From Ferrithrix thermotolerans DSM 19514 (GTDB taxonomy: Bacteria; Actinomycetota; Acidimicrobiia; Acidimicrobiales; Ilumatobacteraceae), in contig CAMCUE010000088.1 in assembly GCA_945878705.1 (NCBI GenBank), forward strand, positions 1 through 5,449: a stretch of DNA of 5,449 nucleotides, given 5' to 3'. Below the pieces are notes generated by a model. It ran no database searches, was not told the DNA's origin, and worked only from the letters and a program-made list of their open reading frames with translations. Both the position numbers and the translations under genes were made by a program. Position 1 is the first letter of the stretch, and every line of letters begins with the position of its first letter. This document shows positions 1-5,449 of the stretch, one piece after another.

Positions 1-662
1 AAGACGAATTGCTTAAAGTTGCAAAATCAGAAAAAGGCACAACGGGTAAAAATTTAGTCGCCCAAGTAAGCACTACCAAAAGTTATATTCACGGCAGCGG
101 TAAGTTCACGGTTGTTGCTTACGACTTCGGTATCAAAACAACAATGTTGAATTGTCGAGCCGAATTTGCGACTGTTCATGTTGTGCCAGCAACGACTTCA
201 GCGGCTCAGGTGATGGCGCTATCACCGAACGGAATCTTTTTGTCCACTGGACCAGGTGACCCTGAGATGGTTCACGGGGCTCCAGAGACAATTCGCGAAT
301 TGCTTGGCACTGGTGTTCCGTTATTCGGAATTTGTCTTGGACATCAATTGTTGGCCCTCGCGCTTGAAGGCAAAACTTACAAATTGCCATTTGGGCACCA
401 TGGCGCAAATCATCCGGTACGCAATATCGCAACAGGCACGGTCGAGATCACGAGTCAAAACCACAATTTTTGTGTAGACGCAGACTCGTTGGCGACAAAA
501 GCCGAAGTTACACACATTAATTTGAATGACAACACGAATGAGGGTTTTCGCGTTCGTGGAGCGAATGCTTTCAGTGTGCAGTATCACCCAGAAGCTGGGC
601 CTGGTCCACACGACAGTCGATATTTATTTGCAGAATTTGTGGCAATGATGGATCGTAAATAA
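1..662 (+). CDS. carA: Carbamoyl-phosphate synthase small (glutaminase) subunit, 5' end missing
   Basis: CarA hydrolyses glutamine and passes the ammonia through a tunnel to CarB for carbamoyl phosphate synthesis, feeding pyrimidine and arginine synthesis in the cytoplasm. The reading frame is open from base 3 with no stop, so the true start lies upstream; the TTG at base 9 is not a credible start. Visible are 219 residues, against roughly 360-380 in the family, so about 150 N-terminal residues (the small-subunit N-terminal domain) are missing. What remains is the end of that domain and a full class I glutamine amidotransferase domain. It shows STGPGDP, the nucleophile elbow GICLGHQ (catalytic Cys codon 333-335), the family signature [10 protein letters not shown], and the catalytic His and Glu of [13 protein letters not shown] (codons 585-587 and 591-593). 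One small oddity is QNHNF where QNHGF is usual. The stop overlaps the carB start by one base. The assignment is very secure. Confidence 0.97.
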   Translation, partial: DELLKVAKSEKGTTGKNLVAQVSTTKSYIHGSGKFTVVAYDFGIKTTMLNCRAEFATVHVVPATTSAAQVMALSPNGIFLSTGPGDPEMVHGAPETIRELLGTGVPLFGICLGHQLLALALEGKTYKLPFGHHGANHPVRNIATGTVEITSQNHNFCVDADSLATKAEVTHINLNDNTNEGFRVRGANAFSVQYHPEAGPGPHDSRYLFAEFVAMMDRK

Positions 663-3600
663 TGCCGAGGCGTAACGACATCAAGTCAATTTTGGTTTTG
701 GGATCGGGACCAATCGTGATTGGTCAAGCCTGCGAATTTGACTATTCAGGAACGCAGGCATGTCGTGTATTGCGTCAAGAGGGATACCGAGTAATTCTTG
801 CGAACTCAAATCCGGCGACGATTATGACTGACCCTGATTTTGCTGATCGCACATACATTGAGCCATTGACACCCGAGTTCATTGAGCAAATTATTGAACG
901 TGAGCGACCCGATGCGGTGCTGCCGACATTGGGTGGGCAAACGGCACTTAATCTTGCGATGACTTTGTTTGAACGCGGCAAAGTAGGAGTGCCAGGAACT
1001 CCGGAATTGATTGGCGCCAATGCGCTGGCGATTGCTACGGCTGAAGATCGTGGCAAATTCAAAGACGCGATGATTGAGATTGGTTTAAGTGTTCCTCTCA
1101 GCGGAATAGCACACACAGCAAAGCAAGCAGATGAGGTGTTGAAAGAAATCGGTTTACCTGTAATTATTCGCCCCGCTTATATTTTGGGTGGACGAGGAAC
1201 TGGCATCGCAAACACGATCGAAGAGTTTCAAGCAGTTGTCGCTAACGGACTTTCCGCAAGTCCAATTTCAGAAATACTTATCGAGACTTCAATTGTTGGT
1301 TGGAAGGAATACGAACTTGAAGTTATGCGTGATCGCAATGACAATTGTGTCGTGATTTGCTCGATTGAAAATATTGATGCAATGGGTGTTCACACCGGAG
1401 ACTCCATGACAGTTGCTCCTGCTATGACACTGTCGGATGTTGAATATCAAAAAATGCGCAACGCAGCCTTTGCCTGCATCAGACGAGTCGGTGTCGAAAC
1501 TGGCGGATCAAATGTGCAGTTCGCCGTTAATCCAAAAAATGGTGATCAAGTAGTGATCGAAATGAATCCGCGAGTCTCGCGAAGTTCGGCACTGGCTTCT
1601 AAGGCCACCGGTTTTCCGATTGCAAAAATCGCGGCGAAACTTGCAGTTGGCTACACACTTGACGAAATATCTAACGACATAACAAAAAAGACGCCGGCAA
1701 GCTTCGAACCAACTATCGACTATGTTGTCACAAAGATTCCACGCTGGGCATTCGAAAAATTTCCCGGCACATCCGGCGTACTTGGCACACAAATGCAGAG
1801 CGTCGGCGAAGCGATGGCAATCGGGCGAACGTTTACTGAAAGTCTGCAAAAAGCATTGCGCTCACTTGAAATCGGTCGATACGGCCTGAACTGTGACCCA
1901 GGCGAAGAAATATTTAATGGGATCAGCGACCAAGAACTATTAGCAAAAATTGCGATTCCGCGTCCAGAGAGAATATTTGAGATCGGTGAATGTTTGCGCC
2001 GCAAAATGAGCATCGAGTCCGTTGCTAAATCATGCAAATTTGATCCATGGTTCCTCGACCAAATGATGATGATTGTTGAAGAGCGAGAATTTCTCGCGAC
2101 GCAAACGCCCGAGAGTCTCTCTGCTAGCGATTGGAAGCGTGTCAAGCGACTTGGGTTTTCCGACGCGCAACTAGGTTGGCTTTGGAAGCGATCTGAACAC
2201 GAAGTCAGAGCGACTCGTATCAGAAGTGGGGTAAAGCCGACCTACAAAGCAGTCGACACTTGCAGCGCAGAGTTTTCCGCGCAAACGCCGTATCACTATT
2301 CAACTTACGAAGATGAATCGGAAATTCACGGTAGTTCAAAGCAATCAGTAATTATTTTAGGAAGTGGCCCCAACAGAATCGGACAAGGAATCGAGTTCGA
2401 CTACTGCTGCGTGCACGCGAGTTTTGCGTTGCGAGATGCCGGATATCAGACGATTATGTTGAATTGCAATCCTGAAACTGTTTCGACAGATTACGACACT
2501 TCGGACAAACTTTATTTTGAGCCTTTGACTTACGAAGATGTGATGAATGTAATTGAAGCCGAGAAACAAGTGTCGGGTGTTGATCCACGAATCATTGTTG
2601 GTTTGGGTGGTCAAACGCCGCTTAAATTGGCCAGTCAATTGCCGAGCGCAATGATCGCTGGCACAACAAGCGAGTCAATTGATATTGCTGAAGACCGTGA
2701 AAAGTGGAGCGCTTTGTGTCATTCATTAAATATTTTGCAACCACCTGGTGGTACAGCACGAAATGTTGAAGAAAGCGTTGCGATCGCCAACAAAATTGGT
2801 TTTCCAGTATTGGTTCGCCCAAGTTATGTACTTGGAGGGCGAGCAATGCAAATTGTTCACGACGAGACTCGGTTGCGTGCCGCGATGCACGAGATGGGTC
2901 AGGCAGGTTCGCTCGGTCGCGAAGGTGGTCTGTCGGCGCAACGGCCAGTTTTAGTTGACCGATTTTTGGAAGACGCGACAGAAGTTGATGTTGATGCGAT
3001 TCGCGATGCAAGTGGCGAAGTGTTAATTGGTGGAGTCATGGAGCATGTTGAGCAGGCAGGTGTGCACTCGGGAGACTCGGCTTGCACGATTCCTCCGGCG
3101 ACATTGTCCGGCGTGATTGTTACGCAAATTGAGAACACAGTTAAGAAAATTGCTGAAGCATTAAAAGTTGTGGGATTAGTTAACGTGCAATTTGCAATTG
3201 CCGATCAGACTGTTTATGTGATTGAAGCTAACCCTCGTGCCAGTCGGACTGTGCCGTTTGTTGCCAAGGCAACTGGGGTGCCACTGGCAAAAATTGCCAG
3301 TCGAGTGATGCTTGGCGCCAAACTCAGCGAACTACGCACTGAAGGTTTGCTCAAAGACCCAGTTCGTGGTTCTCATGTGTCAGTTAAAGAAGCAGTTCTG
3401 CCGTTCAATCGCTTTGCAGATGTTGACACGGCGCTCGGCCCAGAAATGCGCTCCACGGGCGAAGTCATGGGAATTGATGATTCGTTTGCCAGAGCTTTTG
3501 CAAAAGCTCAATTTGCTGCCGGAACAACTTTGCCCGTCTCCGGTCTGGTTTTTGTTTCGCTCAATGACCGAGACAAAGTTGGTGGAGTTGATGTAGTTAA

Positions 3601-3958
3601 AGGATTGACCACACTTGGTCTCGAAATTGTTGCCACAGTTGGTACCGCCGAATATTTGACGAAACACGGCTGCAATGTCTCACGAGTTGTCGGCAAATTT
3701 TCCGAGCGAAAGTCCGGCAGCAGCACGGGCGACGATGCCGTGAAACTTATTGAGTCTGGCGAAATTGCATTAGTAATTAACACTCCGCGTGGATATGGCA
3801 CACGAAGTGATGGTGAAGCAATTCGTAAAGCAGCAAACACTTACCGTGTTTCGGTAGTTACAACTCTCAGTGCAGCAACCGCGGCAGTGCAAGGAATGAT
3901 TGAGCAACGCAATCGACCGTTTACGGTTATGTCGCTACAAGAGTTTCACGCTCGATGA
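662..3958 (+). CDS. carB: Carbamoyl-phosphate synthase large subunit
   Basis: This is the 1098-residue synthase subunit (E. coli CarB has 1073). It makes carbamoyl phosphate from bicarbonate, ammonia and two ATP. Two homologous ATP-grasp halves are visible: residues about 1-405 (carboxyphosphate formation) and 559-954 (carbamate phosphorylation), joined by an oligomerisation region at about 406-558. The family signatures occur twice: [15 protein letters not shown] (165-179) with VIEMNPRV (298-305), and [15 protein letters not shown] (714-728) with VIEANPRA (853-860). The metal and ATP ligands E300, N302, E855 and N857 are present. The C-terminal MGS-like allosteric domain (about 955-1098) keeps K972, T995, K1012 and N1040, matching UMP-site residues of the E. 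coli enzyme, so UMP inhibition is likely (inference). The ATG at 662 sits in TAATG at the end of carA with only a weak GGAT upstream, which suggests translational coupling. A Gly-rich insert at about 746-758 looks lineage-specific. No frameshift or missing motif is seen. Confidence 0.99.
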   Translation: MPRRNDIKSILVLGSGPIVIGQACEFDYSGTQACRVLRQEGYRVILANSNPATIMTDPDFADRTYIEPLTPEFIEQIIERERPDAVLPTLGGQTALNLAMTLFERGKVGVPGTPELIGANALAIATAEDRGKFKDAMIEIGLSVPLSGIAHTAKQADEVLKEIGLPVIIRPAYILGGRGTGIANTIEEFQAVVANGLSASPISEILIETSIVGWKEYELEVMRDRNDNCVVICSIENIDAMGVHTGDSMTVAPAMTLSDVEYQKMRNAAFACIRRVGVETGGSNVQFAVNPKNGDQVVIEMNPRVSRSSALASKATGFPIAKIAAKLAVGYTLDEISNDITKKTPASFEPTIDYVVTKIPRWAFEKFPGTSGVLGTQMQSVGEAMAIGRTFTESLQKALRSLEIGRYGLNCDPGEEIFNGISDQELLAKIAIPRPERIFEIGECLRRKMSIESVAKSCKFDPWFLDQMMMIVEEREFLATQTPESLSASDWKRVKRLGFSDAQLGWLWKRSEHEVRATRIRSGVKPTYKAVDTCSAEFSAQTPYHYSTYEDESEIHGSSKQSVIILGSGPNRIGQGIEFDYCCVHASFALRDAGYQTIMLNCNPETVSTDYDTSDKLYFEPLTYEDVMNVIEAEKQVSGVDPRIIVGLGGQTPLKLASQLPSAMIAGTTSESIDIAEDREKWSALCHSLNILQPPGGTARNVEESVAIANKIGFPVLVRPSYVLGGRAMQIVHDETRLRAAMHEMGQAGSLGREGGLSAQRPVLVDRFLEDATEVDVDAIRDASGEVLIGGVMEHVEQAGVHSGDSACTIPPATLSGVIVTQIENTVKKIAEALKVVGLVNVQFAIADQTVYVIEANPRASRTVPFVAKATGVPLAKIASRVMLGAKLSELRTEGLLKDPVRGSHVSVKEAVLPFNRFADVDTALGPEMRSTGEVMGIDDSFARAFAKAQFAAGTTLPVSGLVFVSLNDRDKVGGVDVVKGLTTLGLEIVATVGTAEYLTKHGCNVSRVVGKFSERKSGSSTGDDAVKLIESGEIALVINTPRGYGTRSDGEAIRKAANTYRVSVVTTLSAATAAVQGMIEQRNRPFTVMSLQEFHAR

Positions 3959-4899
3959 ATCATGAAACAATAGATAACTGTTCTATTCAAGTTGGTGAGA
4001 TCAAACTCGCTCATCCAATTCTGACAGCATCTGGAACATCAGGCTATGGAGCCGAACTGAATGCATATTTCGCATTAGATGAAATCGGAGCCGTCGTAAC
4101 GAAATCAATTGCACCTTTTGCTTGGGCGGGTAATCCTGCACCAAGGTTGTCGCCAACAACAAGTGGAATGCTCAATGCAGTTGGTTTACAGGGCAACGGA
4201 GTCGAACATTTTATTGCCAACGATCTTGTCGCGCTAGAAAAAACTGGCGCAACGATAATCGTCAGCATTTGGGGACACAGTGTTCAGGACTATCTTGATG
4301 CGGCCAAATTGCTCGGTGATGTGCGACCGAAAATTGCGGCATTAGAGATCAATCTTTCATGTCCAAATTTGGGGGGAGATCATGTCGTGTTTGCTCACGA
4401 CGCCGAACTCAGTGCACAGATTATTCGTGGGTGTCAAGATGCTGGCTTGCCATTGTGGGCAAAGCTAAGTCCAAACACTTCTGAACTTGTCAACGTTGCC
4501 CGTGCCGTCGAAAAGGCGGGTGCGCAAGCCGTGACACTTGTAAATACGGCGATGGGTATGGCGATCAACACTGAGACGGGTCGCCCACAACTTGGCAATG
4601 TTCGCGGCGGGTTGTCGGGCGCTGCGTTGCATCCGATTGCAGTCAGGTGCGTCTTTGATGTTCGTGCGGCCCTTCCAAATATTGCAATCATCGGCGTGGG
4701 TGGAGTTTCGACCGGGCAAGACGCAGCCGAACTGATGCTCGCTGGAGCCAATGCCGTGCAGGTCGGAACGGCCAGTTTCGCAAACCCTCGCGCTCCGCTG
4801 TTGGTTCAACAGCAACTAATTGACTGGGCAGTAGCCCACAAAATATCTGACTGGTCGCAGGTCACTTCGGCTGCACACCGCAACGGCCTAGTTGGGTAG
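3955..4899 (+). CDS. pyrD: Dihydroorotate dehydrogenase, class 1B-type catalytic subunit
   Basis: PyrD oxidises dihydroorotate to orotate with an FMN cofactor, the fourth step of UMP synthesis. The 314-residue protein is a single TIM-barrel domain without a signal or membrane segment, so it should be cytosolic, unlike the membrane-associated class 2 enzymes. Motifs in order: ASGTSGYG (25-32), VVTKS with K50, GMLNAVGLQ (71-79), NLSCPN with C136 as the catalytic base typical of class 1, WAKLSPN with K170, [10 protein letters not shown] (195-204), RGGLSG (217-222), IGVGGVS (246-252) and VQVGTA (268-273) for FMN phosphate. The pattern GMLNAVGLQ...[10 protein letters not shown]...GGLSG fits class 1B, whose members use NAD+ through a PyrK partner. 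The loop after Cys ([12 protein letters not shown]) differs from the Firmicutes NVKxGG form and resembles actinobacterial versions. The start overlaps the carB stop by four bases (ATGA); a weak AAGAG lies 11 bases upstream. No pyrK or pyrF adjoins it here. Family is secure; the class is likely. Confidence 0.95.
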   Translation: MNHETIDNCSIQVGEIKLAHPILTASGTSGYGAELNAYFALDEIGAVVTKSIAPFAWAGNPAPRLSPTTSGMLNAVGLQGNGVEHFIANDLVALEKTGATIIVSIWGHSVQDYLDAAKLLGDVRPKIAALEINLSCPNLGGDHVVFAHDAELSAQIIRGCQDAGLPLWAKLSPNTSELVNVARAVEKAGAQAVTLVNTAMGMAINTETGRPQLGNVRGGLSGAALHPIAVRCVFDVRAALPNIAIIGVGGVSTGQDAAELMLAGANAVQVGTASFANPRAPLLVQQQLIDWAVAHKISDWSQVTSAAHRNGLVG

Positions 4900-4918
4900 C
4901 GATTAATTGATAGTTGAT

Positions 4919-4940
4919 TTCGCATCGATAACGTTGCGAA
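4919..4940. repeat. Imperfect inverted repeat, possible hairpin or terminator
   Basis: TTCGCA (4919-4924) pairs with TGCGAA (4935-4940). After one T-T mismatch, CG (4926-4927) pairs with CG (4932-4933), closing a four-base ATAA loop. That gives eight pairs in a nine-position stem, starting 20 bases after the pyrD stop. The position suits a transcript-end hairpin, but no run of T follows (the next bases are CCAGAGGAAC), so it is not a standard Rho-independent terminator. It could be a U-tract-less terminator, an RNA-stabilising stem, a protein-binding site, or chance. Confidence 0.45.
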
Positions 4941-4960
4941 CCAGAGGAACAAACTAAACT
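4934..4960 (+). promoter_or_regulatory. Candidate promoter placing transcription start at the GTG of the next gene
   Basis: TAAACT (4955-4960) fits the actinobacterial -10 pattern TAnnnT, and a TTGCGA (4934-4939) lies 15 bases upstream as a poor, closely spaced -35. The -10 ends six bases before the GTG at 4967, so transcription would begin on or next to the start codon and give a leaderless mRNA. The alternative is TTGATA (4907-4912) with TAACGT (4929-4934), spacer 16, which would give a leader of about 26 bases. AT-rich intergenic DNA yields such matches by chance, so this remains a hypothesis. Confidence 0.35.
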
Positions 4961-4966
4961 TAAGTT
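4957..4966. repeat. Perfect 10-base palindrome abutting the start codon
   Basis: AACTTAAGTT reads the same on both strands and ends on the base before the GTG at 4967. It overlaps the end of the candidate -10 element and would cover the transcription start, a position where an operator could act. It has no loop, so it would not form an RNA hairpin. Being short and AT-rich, it may be chance. Confidence 0.3.
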
Positions 4967-5449
4967 GTGCGAGTAGTTGCAATAATTCTTGCTCGTGGTG
5001 GCTCTAAGGGTTTACCAGGTAAAAACATAAGACCGTTTTGTGGAAAGCCTCTGCTTGCTTGGACAATAGAGAATTGTCGCGATGGTGGAATCGAAGATAT
5101 TTTCGTAAGTTCTGACAGTGATGAGATTTTGGAAGTCGGACTGCAATACGGTGCCAAAATGATTAAACGTCCTGACGAAATTTCAATTGATACTTCAAGT
5201 TCAGAATCAGGTTGGCAACATGGTTTAGATAGAGCTGAAGAGTTATTGGGAGAAATTGACTGGGTATTTGCCCCGCAAGTTACATCGCCACTTCGCGAGA
5301 AGAGTGATGTCCGGTATGGAATAGAATTGGCAAAAACTGATAAATATGACTCCATCTTCTCGTGCAATGTGATTGAAGATTTTTTTATCTGGGAAGATAA
5401 AGGCGGCTCAATGAATAGCGTAAACTACGATTGGCGTAACCGTAAGCGT
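4967..5449 (+). CDS. NeuA-like cytidylyltransferase (CMP-sialic-acid-type sugar activation), 3' end missing
   Basis: The first 161 codons of a cytidylyltransferase of the acylneuraminate/CMP-Kdo synthetase family are present; full members have roughly 225-235 residues. Such enzymes join CMP from CTP to a nonulosonic acid (sialic, legionaminic or pseudaminic acid) or a related sugar for surface glycans or glycoproteins, in the cytoplasm. The N-terminal nucleotide-binding motif LARGGSKGLPGKNIRPFCGK spans residues 8-27. Then follow VSSDSDEI (47-54), GAKMIKRPDEISIDTSSS (62-79), PQVTSPLR (103-110, usually LQPTSPLR) and the start of the YDWRNRKR region (154-161). GTG at 4967 is the only plausible start: an in-frame TAA lies at 4961-4963 and the conserved motif begins within eight codons. 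The nearest purine-rich stretch, AGAGGA (4943-4948), is 18 bases away, too far for a normal ribosome site. The exact sugar cannot be told, so no symbol is given. It is functionally unrelated to the pyr genes, though it uses CTP, a pyrimidine product. Confidence 0.88.
   Translation, partial: MRVVAIILARGGSKGLPGKNIRPFCGKPLLAWTIENCRDGGIEDIFVSSDSDEILEVGLQYGAKMIKRPDEISIDTSSSESGWQHGLDRAEELLGEIDWVFAPQVTSPLREKSDVRYGIELAKTDKYDSIFSCNVIEDFFIWEDKGGSMNSVNYDWRNRKR

Larger units (their letters stand above)
4900..4966. other. Intergenic gap between the pyr genes and the sugar-activation gene
   Basis: These 67 bases are the only non-coding DNA in the window. They hold an imperfect inverted repeat, two overlapping promoter-like arrangements and a perfect 10-base palindrome directly before the next start codon, all described separately. 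No tRNA, small ORF or classic terminator with a T-run is visible. The gap separates two functional themes, so it is the likely end of the pyrimidine transcript and the likely start of another. Confidence 0.8.

Noticed and set aside
9..11. TTG as the start of carA
   Set aside because: The frame stays open to the window edge and the residues before the glutaminase domain match the end of the CarA N-terminal domain, so the gene simply begins outside the window.
1720..2145. 141-codon open frame on the minus strand inside carB
   Set aside because: It lies fully within conserved carB coding sequence and shows no domain or plausible translation signal of its own.
662..3958. Similarity between the two halves of carB as a recent tandem duplication
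   Set aside because: The two ATP-grasp halves are the ancient duplication found in all CarB proteins and are diverged at the DNA level.
4371..4376. Six-G run in pyrD as a possible frameshift or sequencing error
   Set aside because: The frame before (NLSCPN) and after (FAHD, WAKLSPN) is consistent with the family, so no indel is implied.
4960..5367. 135-codon open frame on the minus strand opposite the cytidylyltransferase
   Set aside because: The plus strand carries clear family motifs across this span. The minus-strand translation has no recognisable domain and is Ser-rich low-complexity, as expected for a shadow frame.
5380..5386. Seven-T run as a slippage or phase-variation site
   Set aside because: Seven bases is short for phase variation and the frame continues intact into the conserved YDWRNRKR region.

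Overview
The window is a compact, almost entirely coding piece of a bacterial chromosome. It holds three co-directional pyrimidine biosynthesis genes, a 67-base gap, and the start of a gene for a nucleotide-activated sugar acid. The protein sequences look actinobacterial. The CarB opening ([10 protein letters not shown]...), the Gly-rich insert in its second ATP-grasp half and the dihydroorotate dehydrogenase loop 'SCPNLGG...FAHD' all resemble Actinomycetota, perhaps an Acidimicrobiia-like aquatic lineage. GC content is moderate: hand counts over 360-base samples give about 45% in carB, 55% in pyrD and 41% in the last gene. That would suit a streamlined freshwater or marine actinobacterium. 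The taxonomic placement comes from memory of protein families and has not been searched.

Layout, all on the + strand: the 3' part of carA (glutaminase subunit of carbamoyl-phosphate synthase, 1-662, cut by the window edge); complete carB (large subunit, 662-3958); complete pyrD (class 1B-type dihydroorotate dehydrogenase, 3955-4899); a short intergenic region (4900-4966) with an imperfect hairpin and promoter-like sequences; and the 5' part of a NeuA-like cytidylyltransferase (4967-5449, cut by the window edge). carA and carB overlap by one base (TAATG) and carB and pyrD by four (ATGA), so the three are probably one translationally coupled transcript.

Together, CarA releases ammonia from glutamine, CarB turns it with bicarbonate and two ATP into carbamoyl phosphate, and PyrD acts later in UMP synthesis by oxidising dihydroorotate to orotate. 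The CarB C-terminus keeps the residues expected for UMP feedback control. No pyrK lies between carB and pyrD and no pyrF follows pyrD, although both are common neighbours in related operons. The last gene belongs to a different process, activation of a sialic-acid-like sugar for surface glycans or glycoproteins, so a functional boundary lies at about 4900-4966.

Most of the window is ordinary housekeeping DNA and I see no undescribed system. The most interesting points are the pyrD gene lacking its usual partner, a possible leaderless GTG start for the sugar gene, and the paired inverted repeats in the 67-base gap.
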